Shown here: one piece after another, positions 1-9,397 of the stretch
How positions within the stretch are numbered: the first letter of the stretch is position 1
Layout of the letters: each line of letters starts with the position of its first letter
Assembly: GCF_000377565.1 (NCBI RefSeq)
Contig: NZ_KB898369.1
Span: 1 to 64,000 of the forward strand
Source of the DNA: Rhizobium sp. 2MFCol3.1
Lineage (GTDB): Bacteria; Pseudomonadota; Alphaproteobacteria; Rhizobiales; Rhizobiaceae
Length of the DNA: 64,000 nucleotides
Direction: 5' to 3'
Notes under the pieces: generated by a model
The model's input: only the letters and a program-made list of their open reading frames with translations
Databases searched by the model: none
Told to the model about the DNA's origin: nothing
Made by a program: the position numbers and the translations under genes

Positions 1-69
1 CATGCCGCGAAGAAGAGGTGACAGCGCGGCGACATCGACGTCACCCTGCAGCTTGATTTCCGGAAGCAT
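1..69 (-). CDS. 5'-end of an unidentified gene, cut by window edge
   Basis: On the minus strand an ATG at 69 opens a frame that runs off the window (23 codons, beginning MLPEIKLQGDVDV). An AAGGA-like ribosome binding site lies about 14 bases upstream. The peptide is too short to assign to a family, and the open frame is short enough to be chance. Confidence 0.35.
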   Translation of the reverse strand, partial: MLPEIKLQGDVDVAALSPLLRGM

Positions 70-409
70 CGTGCAGCTTTGATCCTTACCCGCTCTATTC
101 AGATAAAAGCGAGTATCAGCCGACGACGAAACAATTGCCACAGAGAAAGCTAAAGCCGAAAGGGAGCGTCATCACCCGCCCCCGCTCCGCCCTTTCAACC
201 CGGCCCAGCCGGTCGGATCGGGGGCTGATCCGAGCAGCCAGTGTCGCGTTTCTAAATGGCTGACAACGTCGCAGCCCTATTCAGCTTTGACATTGATTGT
301 AGCCGGGTACATTCTATTTCCAAGTGCGACATGCCAAACCGGGTGGGTTCAAGGATGAAGTGCGACCTACGAATGACACCAATGGGTTGTCCCTCGCAAG
401 GAAGCTGCA
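70..409. other. no gene recognised
   Basis: I see no convincing coding frame here on either strand. The stretch just before 410 probably belongs to the end of the IS30-type remnant, but I could not identify a terminal inverted repeat. Confidence 0.4.
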
Positions 410-545
410 GTGAAACACACCTACTCCCACATCGATATGGATGAACGGCGCAAGATCGCCCGCCGGCGCATGGCGGGGCTGCTGTTGGCGTCATCGCCGA
501 GAAAGGGTCGAACGTCCACCGTTGATCGAATTCGGCGACGCCCGC
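410..545 (+). mobile_element. IS30-family transposase N-terminal remnant
   Basis: The frame at 410 starts MKHTYSHIDMDERRKIARRR, which matches the highly conserved start of IS30-family transposases. About 24 residues later the homology continues in a second frame (VGVIAEK) and then returns to the first frame (GRTSTVDRIRRR, corresponding to the helix-turn-helix stretch LGRxRSTxxREIRR). The fragment is therefore frameshifted twice and has no DDE catalytic domain, so it cannot encode a transposase. The same open frame happens to run on into the DJ-1/PfpI gene downstream, which should not be started here. Confidence 0.7.
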
Positions 546-609
546 TACCTGCAACCCGTGAAGACTTTCTACGATCTCTACCGTACTTGAATTTAGGGCA
601 TGCTCGGAC

Positions 610-634
610 GGAACTTCGAACATACAGGCGTGTT
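610..634 (+). promoter_or_regulatory. EcfG-type (general stress) promoter
   Basis: GGAAC at 610-614, 16 bases, then TGTT at 631-634. This fits the alphaproteobacterial EcfG/RpoE2 pattern GGAAC-N16-cGTT. It lies 49 bases before the ATG of the DJ-1/PfpI gene at 683. Confidence 0.7.
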
Positions 635-682
635 TCAACTTCGACACTCCCGTCCCAACCTCATTTCAAACTGGAGATAGCC

Positions 683-1252
683 ATGACCCTCGAAGGGAAG
701 AAGATCGCCGTCCTGATCGCACCGCGCGGCACCGAGGAACCCGAATTCAAGCAGCCCAAGGTAGCAGTCGAAGCTGCCGGCGCGACGGTCACGGTCGTCG
801 GGATCGAGGCCGGCGAGGCCAAGACCAACAACGGCGATCTCGATCCGGGCGGCAGATACGCCGTGGACAAGGCCGTAAAGGATGTTTCGGCAAGCGATTT
901 CGACGGACTTGTAATTCCTGGCGGTACCGTCGGCGCCGACAAGCTGCGGGCGGACGATCATATCGTTTCGTTCGTGCGATCCTTTTTCGAGCAGGGCAAG
1001 CCTGTCGGCGTGATCTGCCACGGGCCTTGGCTCCTGGTGCAAGCGGACGTTCTAAAGGGACGCACGGTCACGTCCTACTCGTCGATTCGCAAAGACATTG
1101 AGAACGCAGGGGCCACCTGGGTCAATCAGGAGGTCGTGACCGATCAGGGATTAGTCACGAGCCGGAAGCCTGATGACCTTACAGCGTTCTGCGCAAAAAT
1201 CGTTGAGGAATTCGGCGAAGGTCGACACCCGGAACAGGCGCGCAGCGCCTGA
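683..1252 (+). CDS. DJ-1/PfpI family protein (type 1 glutamine amidotransferase-like)
   Basis: A 189-residue protein of the PfpI/YhbO/DJ-1 family, which includes stress-protective chaperones, glyoxalases or deglycases and putative intracellular proteases. The nucleophile elbow is visible as GVICHGPW (Cys112-His113), with an acidic GTEEPEF stretch near residues 17-23 and the VIPGG strand end around 78-82. Length is normal for the family. I start at ATG 683 (GGAG a few bases upstream) rather than the much longer open frame, because residues upstream of this Met belong to an IS30 remnant. An EcfG-type promoter at 610-634 predicts induction in the general stress response. The exact enzymatic activity cannot be told from sequence. 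Confidence 0.92.
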   Translation: MTLEGKKIAVLIAPRGTEEPEFKQPKVAVEAAGATVTVVGIEAGEAKTNNGDLDPGGRYAVDKAVKDVSASDFDGLVIPGGTVGADKLRADDHIVSFVRSFFEQGKPVGVICHGPWLLVQADVLKGRTVTSYSSIRKDIENAGATWVNQEVVTDQGLVTSRKPDDLTAFCAKIVEEFGEGRHPEQARSA

Positions 1253-1362
1253 TCGAACATTGGAAGCGTCGGATTCGTTCGGCGCTTCATCACTTTCGCG
1301 ACGTTCCTTCGACCTCCATGGGCAAACAGCGTCGTTCTGACAGCGCGCGGAGGGACGCGTTT
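1253..1362. other. short intergenic stretch
   Basis: This lies between the convergent DJ-1/PfpI gene and the HAD pseudogene. I saw no clear terminator hairpin with a U-run. Confidence 0.3.
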
Positions 1363-1505
1363 TCATGGAGCCAACAGTAATTCGGCCGCCTTGCCGACGT
1401 CTGGAACTTCGGCATAAGGCCGCCAGTCCGGGTTTCCCTGCTCCCCACGCCGGTTGACCCAGACGCCACGCAAGCCCAGCTCGGCAGAGCCGCGACGACA
1501 GGCAC

Positions 1506-1676
1506 CTAGGCCGCAAGTGCAACCTCGGCGTGGTCTCCGTGGCGCGCGATCCGCATGGACAGGTCCAGCTTCACGTCCGACGCCATGGCAACCATGGACG
1601 CTGCGGCGAATGCGAGGACGCACAAGCCGGTAATTCGACCCAGCGGGGTCAGTTTTTTGAGGGCAAGTTCACACAT
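1506..1676 (-). CDS. small predicted exported peptide inside the HAD insertion
   Basis: A 56-residue frame from ATG 1676 preceded by an AAAGGTGA ribosome site 5-10 bases upstream. The N-terminus resembles a signal peptide: basic residues (ALKKLTPLGR), a hydrophobic core (LCVLAFAAASMVAMA) and then a polar tail. I recognise no family. Promoter, ribosome site and signal peptide together make it more than a random frame, but it is short and could be a 5' part of a longer gene carried in with the insertion. Confidence 0.4.
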   Translation of the reverse strand: MCELALKKLTPLGRITGLCVLAFAAASMVAMASDVKLDLSMRIARHGDHAEVALAA

Positions 1677-1689
1677 TTCTTCACCTTTC

Positions 1690-1717
1690 ACCCTAGCAGG
1701 TTTTTTGGCAATGTCAA
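1690..1717 (-). promoter_or_regulatory. sigma70-like promoter for the small insert gene
   Basis: On the minus strand TTGACA (1717-1712) is followed after 16 bases by TAGGGT (1695-1690), just upstream of the ribosome site for the 56-residue frame. The -35 box is perfect; the -10 box is weak. Confidence 0.45.
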
Positions 1718-2562
1718 GCGCTTGCCGCTCGAGGCCGGGCCACCGCTTCGTGGCGCGCCTTCATGTCCCAGTACATTCCCATTGCGACATGAACGGTTTC
1801 GTCGGCACTGACGCCCATCGTTCGATAGGCGTGCTCGAAGAATTCGCGCGACGGTTTGTAGGCCTGCGCTTGCTCCGCAGTGATGACGTAGTCGAAGGCA
1901 ACGCCGATACGCTCGACCGTCGGTGCGATGAGGTCATCGTCGGAGTTCGTGAAGATCGCGAGCTTGTAGCGTTCCCGGAGCCGCCGCAGGGCATCCGGAA
2001 CGTCTGAATGCGGACCCATCATCATGGGCGCGTTGGCGATACGTTCGATATTGTCCGAGCTGAGCTCGACGTCGTGATTTCGAAAGGCGGTGTCGAACCC
2101 TGAGCGGAGGATTTCTTTGTAGAGCCTATGGGGCTTGTCCGCCGTCATTTGTTTGGCGATAGCGGAGAAGTCGTCGAGAACCACCTTTGCGTCGGTGTCA
2201 GTTCGTCCGTACTCGGTCAGCGTCGAGGCTATCTCCCGCAGCAGGACCTCGTACCACCGCACCAGAGTGCCGTAGCAATCGAAAGTGATGACCTTTGGTA
2301 TCGGGTCAAGATCGAACGGCAGATGCGAGCCAACGGTCGCGGCGGGTGGGACCCGCTCGAACGAGTGATGGTCGACCGCGACGTGAGCGGTCGCCTCGAC
2401 CAGGTCGAACGACCGTTTCTTTTCTGGACGCTCGGTGTCGAGTTCCTCGGAGCTTTCACCGCTGCTCATGACGTACCTCCCACAACATGGTATCGAATAC
2501 GCCGGTCTTCGGAAGCGGAGCGCGCGGCGAGCGATTGGAGACGGGACCGACATCAATCTCGC

Positions 2563-3759
2563 TCAAATTGAGAGGGCCGGATACTGAGGCAGGTCTGCCG
2601 CTTCCGCATTGCCCGCAAAGAGGCCGCCTGACACCTTTTGCAGAGATTGCGAAGCCATGATGCGAAGGACTCCGTGAAGCGCGGCAATGCCCATTCGGGT
2701 GCGCGGATGCACCAGCCTCGGCACGATCTTTGGAATTCCTTGGGCTTTCTTGACGAACGGCCGCATGACGTTCTCGTATTTACGGAATGCGTCCTCGACA
2801 TCACCGTTTGTCGCAAGTTCGCCGGCCAGCACGTAGGCGCCGCAGATAGCGAGCGTCGCCCCGACGCCGCCCAAAGGCGTGACGCACCACGCCGCGTCTC
2901 CGAGCAGCACCACCCTGCCCCGCGACCACCTCGGCATCTGAACCTGCCTCAGGACGTCAAGATAGAAGTGCTGCGTCGTCCCCATTGCATCAAGGACACG
3001 CGCCGTCTGCCAACCGGCATCGCGGAACTCGTTGCGAAGCCACGCCTTCTGGCGGCTCTGATCCCAGCTTGCTTCGTCACCGTTCTTCCTATGGATCGCG
3101 AGGTTCGCCCGCATCGTTCCGTGCATGTCGGGACGGATCGAGACGCTTCGGCAGCCGGGGGCGTTGAACCAGCGCCATAGCTGGTCGTCACCTTCTTCCC
3201 GCGGGATTGTGAAATAGGCCATCGTCATGTCCATCCAGCGCGGATTGTTCTGGCCGCTGAAAACCAGATCGCGCGTCGAGGAGCCGACGCCTTCCGCTAC
3301 GAGGACGATGTCATACTCCTCATTCGTACCGCTCTCGAAGCTAACGGAGATGCCCCCGCTGGCGGGGGAGACTGACTTGATTGTCTCGCCGAAACGGAAG
3401 TCCGCCCGCGCGCGAGCCGGCTCGTAGAGGAGACCCGATAGGTCGCCTCGCAGGATTTCCATCTCGGCCGTCGGACCGTCTGCGCCGAGTTTTTCGGTGA
3501 CGATCTTCGCGACCACGTCATCGTTTTCGTCGACCCAGGCTATCCCCGTCTCGCCGGTGCCGAGAGCGAGCGCTGCGTCTTCCAAGCCCATCAGTCGTAG
3601 GACTTTGCGGCCCTCGCCGCGCACGTCGACGTTCTGCCCGCCGTCGCGGAACTCTGAAGCCTTCTCGATGACGGTGACGTCGAAGCCGTTTCTGCCTAGC
3701 CACCAGGCTGCAGCGCAACCAGCGATGCTGGCACCTGAGATAAGAACGGTGCGTGCCAT
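2563..3759 (-). CDS. FAD-dependent monooxygenase / oxidoreductase
   Basis: A 398-residue flavoprotein of the PHBH/TetX-like class A monooxygenase group. It shows the N-terminal dinucleotide-binding motif GASIAGCAAA (residues 9-18) followed by an acidic strand end (VTVIEKA), a VAEGVGSSTR motif near 155-163, and the second FAD motif GDAAWCVTPLGGVG near 287-300. Length is normal. Enzymes of this group hydroxylate aromatic or polyketide substrates with NAD(P)H and O2; the substrate here cannot be inferred. It lies just downstream of a small rhizobial gene on the same strand and upstream of the broken HAD gene. Confidence 0.9.
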   Translation of the reverse strand: MARTVLISGASIAGCAAAWWLGRNGFDVTVIEKASEFRDGGQNVDVRGEGRKVLRLMGLEDAALALGTGETGIAWVDENDDVVAKIVTEKLGADGPTAEMEILRGDLSGLLYEPARARADFRFGETIKSVSPASGGISVSFESGTNEEYDIVLVAEGVGSSTRDLVFSGQNNPRWMDMTMAYFTIPREEGDDQLWRWFNAPGCRSVSIRPDMHGTMRANLAIHRKNGDEASWDQSRQKAWLRNEFRDAGWQTARVLDAMGTTQHFYLDVLRQVQMPRWSRGRVVLLGDAAWCVTPLGGVGATLAICGAYVLAGELATNGDVEDAFRKYENVMRPFVKKAQGIPKIVPRLVHPRTRMGIAALHGVLRIMASQSLQKVSGGLFAGNAEAADLPQYPALSI

Positions 3760-3773
3760 TCGCGTTCGGAGGT

Positions 3774-3956
3774 TCAGTGCTTGCCTTGATGATCGCCGCG
3801 GTCACCTTCGCCAGGCTTTGCGACCGTCTTGGACTTTTGGCGTTGGTCTGCCGACAGCGAGCGGCCGACGTCCGTCGACTCCTTGAACTGTCCCTTTTCA
3901 TCGCGCCGCACGTAGAGCTTGTCAGTTGCGGTATCGAGAAGTTCGCGCTTTGACAT
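3774..3956 (-). CDS. small conserved rhizobial protein
   Basis: A 60-residue, very hydrophilic protein (starts MSKRELLDTATDKLYVRRD, then KGQFKES and a Lys/Gly-rich tail). I recognise the pattern 'DTGTDKRYVRRDxKGQFKE' as a short conserved protein of rhizobia with no assigned function, often found near stress genes. The 14-base gap to the flavoprotein gene downstream on the same strand suggests cotranscription. Confidence 0.7.
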   Translation of the reverse strand: MSKRELLDTATDKLYVRRDEKGQFKESTDVGRSLSADQRQKSKTVAKPGEGDRGDHQGKH

Positions 3957-4240
3957 GGGTGTTCTCCATCTGGGTCAGACGCAGAAACGTGCGAGATTCC
4001 AATTTGTTGCGTCGGTGACCTTACGCCATAGGGCGGCGAATTCTTTCTGAGCCTAAGTCTCCCGGACTCAATATGCCAACAAACGCGGATAACCTATTAA
4101 AAAAAAGTTCTTGTTTCCGGTGTGGGCGAAAAGATGTTGCGGCGTTCACCTCGTGCTCTTGCCGCAGGTCGCCAGTAAGCCATCGACATGTGCGTAGACC
4201 TCCAAGCCAACGAAGTACTTCGCTGCCGGATGCAACGAAC
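3957..4240. other. no gene recognised
   Basis: AT-richer than its neighbours around 4080-4110. No convincing coding frame or regulatory motif seen apart from the beginning of the degraded Vsr frame. Confidence 0.35.
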
Positions 4241-4578
4241 ACCGCGCTAGGACAACGCCTCGAGCGCGCGGTCCGGTCTCGGGTTCACGTCTACAGGCTC
4301 CGATATCGAATTCACTATCCAATCCCAGGCATGAAGCGGGTAACCTGCGATTTCGCGCTTCCGGGCTTGAAGATCGCCGTATTTCTTGAGGGCTGTTGTG
4401 GCAGGGGTGCGAAGTTCATCTGCCGTTGAGTAAGAAGACCACTGACTTCTGGATCACCAAGATCGAGCGCAATCGGGCAAGGGATATGCGCGTGAATGCA
4501 CACCTCAAGGAACTTGGCTGGAGGGCGATCCGGTTCTGCGAGCATGGGCACTCCACCGAAACAATTCGGTCACAGTAA
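4241..4578 (+). pseudogene. very-short-patch-repair (Vsr-like) endonuclease, frameshifted
   Basis: Two overlapping frames together give a Vsr-family protein. The first (ending 4429) contains LRYRIHYPIPGMKRVTCDF and IAVFLEGC; the second (4396-4578) continues WQGCEVHLPLSKK, DFWITKIERNRARD and ELGWRAIRFCEH. These match the Vsr pattern 'GxRYRxxxxxLPGxxxxDxxFxxxKxAVFxxGCFWHGC...FWxxKxxxNxxRD...GWxxxxxWEcE'. The frame breaks at the FWHGC motif near 4395-4400, where two bases appear to be missing. Vsr nicks T:G mismatches next to cytosine methylase sites and usually accompanies a dcm-type methylase; none is present here. Confidence 0.75.
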
Positions 4579-4731
4579 GTTTCCTTTTGCAGAGACTGCA
4601 CCTTAAAATAGATTGAGACCGTGCTTTCGGTGAGGCAGAATTGAGACGAATGCGCAAGCCAACGGCTCGATTGTGTTAATTCTGCGTCATCGAGGGGCGT
4701 CTAGCGTGCGATCTACAAACGGAAGATAACG

Positions 4732-4929
4732 ATGCGATCCTACGTCACTGACCGATATTCGACCCGTATGGAGCCCGACGGAACTTGGACGATCTTCGAT
4801 AAGTTCACTGGTTTTCCGGCTGAATATTGCGGGCGACCAACCACCCTTATGCTCGAGGACGGATCGACCTCGCTTTGCATCGTCATGAACGCGCTGGACA
4901 GGCACAAGCGCAGACAAACTCCCGTCTGA
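4732..4929 (+). CDS. small conserved hypothetical protein
   Basis: A 65-residue protein (MRSYVTDRYSTRMEPDGTWT then IFDKFTGFPAEYCGRP). It has an upstream GGAAGA ribosome site 7 bases before the ATG. The pattern 'DGTWxVxDxxTGxPA' recurs in short rhizobial proteins of unknown function. No signal peptide or membrane segment. Stands alone between a pseudogene and a long non-coding stretch. Confidence 0.7.
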   Translation: MRSYVTDRYSTRMEPDGTWTIFDKFTGFPAEYCGRPTTLMLEDGSTSLCIVMNALDRHKRRQTPV

Positions 4930-5476
4930 CCCGCGTGGATATCGACGAACAGCGAGACGGTTACATCTTGGGTAGAAACAGTAAAGCGTGATGGCAGCCG
5001 TCGTACGCCGCCGCCAAAAGCTGGATTTGGGCAGCCATTCCTACAAGCTAGGTTGCGGGATGAACGAGCATCCGGGACACTACTTGGCATGAGGTCGTGA
5101 TCGAGCGGGCTAGCTCCAAAGCGAAGGACTCCTCCTCGAGGCTGGTTGTGTAGCCTTCAATTATCACGTTCGCACCAAGCATGGAAACCTTAAGGTTTCT
5201 GCGGATTGAACGATGCTCAGCAAGCGCGGCTGCAATGATGCCGTCATACTGGCCGTATAACAGCCAGACAACTGGCCGTCGGAGGGTCGAGCGTGTGTGT
5301 AGAATTGAAGTATTATCTGCTAGCCTCGCTAGTCATGCGTTAACCCGCGCAGATGCCGACTTGGTTCAATGCTTGCAGCTTCCTGTTTCAGCGGCCGCTA
5401 TATTTTACAACCTAAGCGTAAGCTTCAGTTAAGTTTTAGTTGCGAACATAAATATGTTTAAAATTCTGGAAGCACC
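4930..5476. other. non-coding stretch, nothing recognised
   Basis: Open frames here lack ribosome sites and family resemblance. From about 5390 it becomes AT-rich, consistent with a promoter region for the small gene at 5477. Confidence 0.4.
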
Positions 5477-5620
5477 ATGACAAAGTTGCATCTTCTCGAT
5501 CATCTCGATGCCGCATTGAAACTTGCCGAATTGAACAAAATGACTTTCGTGGCCTATCTGATTAAGATGACGAAGGACGCGGCGTTCCGCCCCGAAAAGG
5601 AAGAAAGTCGCGCCGCCTGA
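5477..5620 (+). CDS. small helical protein (47 aa)
   Basis: A short frame from ATG 5477 to TGA 5620 (begins MTKLHLLDHLDAALKLAELN and ends EKEESRAA). It is predicted to be alpha-helical and charged. The conserved-looking 'LDAALxLAEhNxMxFVAYLIxMA' pattern reminds me of short rhizobial proteins of unknown function. CTGGAAG is a possible ribosome site. A perfect inverted repeat follows 30 bases after the stop. Confidence 0.55.
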   Translation: MTKLHLLDHLDAALKLAELNKMTFVAYLIKMTKDAAFRPEKEESRAA

Positions 5621-5650
5621 AGGCTTTAGCAGCGCGACCGTGGAGCATTG

Positions 5651-5677
5651 GCCGCCAGCATTAAGCTCGCTGGCGGC
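5651..5677. terminator. GC-rich hairpin after the 47-aa gene
   Basis: GCCGCCAGC (5651-5659) and GCTGGCGGC (5669-5677) form a perfect 9-bp stem with a 9-base loop. No U-run follows, so it may act as an mRNA-stabilising end or a weak terminator. Confidence 0.45.
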
Positions 5678-5734
5678 GCGCGTTCTCACAGGAAGGCCAG
5701 ATCTCTTTATGGCGACAAACTCTTCACCGAAGGC

Positions 5735-7010
<1,276 letters not shown>

Positions 7011-8225
7011 CTAGCGGCCGTTCGGCATTTTGAAAGTGAAACCCGTTGCTGTCTCATCGGACGAGACGTCGATCGTTCCGCCGTGAGCCTTCGCAATCTC
7101 CATAGCGATATAGAGGCCGAGACCCAGGCCCTGTCCTCCACGAGAGGCACCGCCGCGCTTAAACGGGAGGAACAGCTTTTCCATGTCGTCCTTGCCGATG
7201 GCTGGGCCCGCGTTTCGCACGCTGACCTCAACGCCGTCAGGGCCATGCCGCCCCACGATCTTGACAGGATGCTCGTGCAACCCGTGAGTGACGGCATTCG
7301 ACACCAAATTCGAGAACAATTGTGCGATCCGGAGACTGTCGACCACTACCGGCCGCTGGAAATCCAGTTCGAGATGAATTGCACGGGCGGGGTGGGCGGA
7401 ACGAATTTCGTCGGCCACGATCTGCAACGTCTCGCCCAGATCAGCCTCCTTCAGGTCCAGTGAGATGCCGCCCCCCAGCCGCGCGCGGGCGAGGTCCATG
7501 ATGTTGTCTACAAGGCCGGTCATCCGGCAGATGCTTGCCTTCATCAGGCTTAGGACGAGCGGGCTCCGTTCAGTCCAGCCTTCCTTGAGAAGGCGGCTGG
7601 TTCCCGCGTCGATTGCGGCGAGCGGATTGCGAAGGTCGTGGCCGAGAACGGCGATGAACTGCTCTCGCAGATCTGAGAGCTCCCGCTCCAAATCAAGAGA
7701 TGCCTCAGTAGCACGGAGGCGGTCGCCAGCGTCCAGATGATGCGCGATCAATTCCGCAAACAGCTTGAATGTGCCGATGACCTGCGGGTCGTTGACCTTC
7801 GCCGGGTTCGGGTCAATCGCGCACAACGTGCCCCAGAAGGTGCCATCCTCGCGGATGATAGGCATGGAGATGTAGCTTCTCAAGCCGTAGATCCGGGGCG
7901 TGTGATGATCTCTGTAGCGACCATCCACAGAGGCGTCGTCGAAGACGATCGGCTGCCGGTGATCACGGATTTCGTTGCAAAGCGTGCTCTCGATAGGCAA
8001 TTCGTCGCCAGGCTTCAGCCCAAAGCCCACGTTGTCCAGGGAGCTGCAGGTGATCCAACGCGTCTCCGTGACCCGAGCGATCGCCGCAAAGCCCATCTTG
8101 GTCGTCCGAAGCGCGACGTCCAGCATCGTCGGAACAGCCGCTATCCCAGCGATTGCCTCGATGTCGGCTCGGTAGTCGCCCGCTGAACGTGGAGATAGGG
8201 ACGTTGGAGATCTGTCTAACTTCAA
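7011..8225 (-). CDS. GAF-domain sensor histidine kinase (3' part of a frameshifted gene)
   Basis: The frame encodes a GAF domain (about residues 20-165, with FWGTLCAIDPNP typical of GAF), a HisKA dimerisation domain with phospho-acceptor His196 in AVLGHDLRNPLAAI, and a HATPase domain with N-box LFSNLVSNAVTHG and glycine box GQGLGLGLYIA. The TTG at 8225 is only the first possible start in this frame. The protein-like sequence continues upstream (WEVETLEALAEAAATAVDN) to about 8335, where it meets the other frame of 8282-8725. The natural gene was therefore one GAF-GAF-HisKA-HATPase kinase of roughly 570 residues. It is a cytosolic sensor with no membrane segments, and its ligand is unknown. Confidence 0.85.
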   Translation of the reverse strand: MKLDRSPTSLSPRSAGDYRADIEAIAGIAAVPTMLDVALRTTKMGFAAIARVTETRWITCSSLDNVGFGLKPGDELPIESTLCNEIRDHRQPIVFDDASVDGRYRDHHTPRIYGLRSYISMPIIREDGTFWGTLCAIDPNPAKVNDPQVIGTFKLFAELIAHHLDAGDRLRATEASLDLERELSDLREQFIAVLGHDLRNPLAAIDAGTSRLLKEGWTERSPLVLSLMKASICRMTGLVDNIMDLARARLGGGISLDLKEADLGETLQIVADEIRSAHPARAIHLELDFQRPVVVDSLRIAQLFSNLVSNAVTHGLHEHPVKIVGRHGPDGVEVSVRNAGPAIGKDDMEKLFLPFKRGGASRGGQGLGLGLYIAMEIAKAHGGTIDVSSDETATGFTFKMPNGR

Positions 8226-8281
8226 CCCTGCCGCAAAGCCGATGTTATCAACGGCAGTAGCGGCCGCCTCGGCCAGGGCCT

Positions 8282-8725
8282 CTAGTGTTTCGACTTCCCA
8301 GCGTGTCGGCTCGTAGGGCTGCGACCAGTAGGCGCGCCGACGGGGTCAGCGAGGCCAATTGGCGCCATGGCAACAGACCGGACAAACGTGTCGGCGTATA
8401 GCTCGTGCGGAATACGTTCATCTTGCTGGACGTCGGGAACGACCACAGTCTGCCGGTTGATCATCGACCAGCCCGAGATGCATGCGGACGCAGGAAACTT
8501 CGCACCTTTCCACAACGGCCCGATGGCGTCTTCTTCGACGCAGTGACAGAGGTCGCCTTCGCGCCGAATAACGGCGATCCCTTCGCAGCCCACGAGGGAA
8601 CGCGCACTTGCACGGATCGTCGCAACTACATCGTCAAGCGTGCGCGCGCGCGAAATAGCAGCCGTCGCTCTCGTCAAATTGGCGAGCGAACTCCTGAACT
8701 CGGTGGTATCGGTTAACAGTGCCAC
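8282..8725 (-). pseudogene. N-terminal GAF domain of the same kinase, frameshifted
   Basis: GTG 8725 with AAAGGA upstream starts a GAF domain: TRATAAISRARTLDDVVATI, SLVGCEGIAVIRREG, ACISGWSMINRQTVVVPDV and FVRSVAMAPIG. After LADPVGA the frame runs into an unrelated tail and stops at 8282. The expected continuation (AYWSQPYEPTRWEVETLEAL) is in the next frame starting near 8335. A net loss of 3n+1 bases inside the GGCGCG repeat explains the break. It could be a genuine inactivating deletion or an assembly error; a repaired gene would span 7011-8725. Confidence 0.75.
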
Positions 8726-9031
8726 CGCGGTCCTTTCGAATGCATGAATATTACCTCAGATACGGGAGGGGAACTTCGCATACTCCAGAGCGATATGAAA
8801 GATGGATGGGAACTTAAGCGGAACATTAAGGTGAAACCCAAAGCTCGCTCTAGAAACCATACGCAGCCACTTCGGATAGATTTCATCGCGCGGGGTATTC
8901 GGAAGTCCCTAAGTCGAAAGGATTTTTTAGTTTTGAGACCTTGCAATATCGACTAATAAGGGCACCTATGTACGATATCGTACAAATGCTCGCGAACTGT
9001 TCGGGAGCTTCCTCCGAAACAGCGAGCTGCC

Positions 9032-9397
9032 ATGTCTGATCCTGTTACCGTCCTCGTGGTCGAAGACGAACCCCTATCGCGTTTGTCAATTGTCGCCGGC
9101 CTTGAAGATGAAGGCTTCATCGTGTTCGAAGCCGCCAACGCCGACGATGCGATCACCGTACTCGAAGCGAATTTAGAGATCCAGCTCGTCTTTACAGACG
9201 TCGATATGCCCGGAACGATGGACGGTTTGCGCTTGGCCGCATTCGTTCGAGACCGCTGGCCCCCTATCCATATCATCGTGACGTCGGGCCATAGCAGTCC
9301 TGATCCTGCTTTCTTACCCGTGAACGCGCCTTTTTTCAGCAAACCGTACCGCCCAGAAGATATCTTCTCAGAAATTAGGCGCATGACGGCGAATTAG
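9032..9397 (+). CDS. single-domain response regulator
   Basis: A 121-residue stand-alone receiver domain. Acidic pocket EDE (11-13), phospho-acceptor Asp56 in VFTDVDMPG, Thr84 in IIVTSG and Lys104 in FFSKPY are all present. There is no output domain, so it either relays phosphate or competes for a kinase, as is common for alphaproteobacterial 'VLVVEDEPL' regulators. It is transcribed away from the GAF kinase on the other strand, which may be a partner. Confidence 0.93.
   Translation: MSDPVTVLVVEDEPLSRLSIVAGLEDEGFIVFEAANADDAITVLEANLEIQLVFTDVDMPGTMDGLRLAAFVRDRWPPIHIIVTSGHSSPDPAFLPVNAPFFSKPYRPEDIFSEIRRMTAN

Larger units (their letters stand above)
1490..1752. other. ~250-bp insertion splitting the HAD gene
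   Basis: Comparing the two HAD fragments places foreign DNA between about 1752 and 1490. It holds its own promoter-like sequence and a small reading frame (1506-1676) on the same strand as the HAD gene. I could not define terminal inverted repeats or a target duplication by eye. It may be a MITE-like element or a recombination product. The boundaries are uncertain by roughly 10 bases. Confidence 0.55.
1363..2469 (-). pseudogene. haloacid dehalogenase type II (HAD hydrolase), split by an insertion
   Basis: The frame from ATG 2469 (GGGAGG ribosome site 7 bases upstream) encodes a HAD-superfamily hydrolase: motif I is VITFDCYGTLV, motif II is FTNSDDD, followed by a conserved Lys region (YKPSREFFEHA) and the start of motif III (HVAMGMYWDMKARHE). 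At that point the frame diverges and ends at 1714. The missing C-terminus (ELGLRGVWVNRRGEQGN, then a DVGKAAELL tail) is found about 260 bases further on, ending at 1363. Homologous proteins run straight from one piece to the other, so a block of about 250 bp has been inserted or substituted. The first 60 residues before motif I are longer than usual. Without the C-terminal part of motif III the product is probably inactive. Confidence 0.8.

Noticed and set aside
410-682. Long in-frame 5' extension of the DJ-1/PfpI gene
   Set aside because: The extension contains an IS30 transposase remnant and the EcfG promoter; the family start and the GGAG site point to ATG 683.
4021-4242. 73-codon minus-strand frame near the Vsr remnant
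   Set aside because: Runs opposite to the degraded vsr gene region without ribosome site or protein-like pattern.
8769-8830. Three GGAAC sequences near 8769, 8809 and 8820 as EcfG promoters
   Set aside because: None has NNTT at 16 bases downstream and no gene start follows on the plus strand until 9032.
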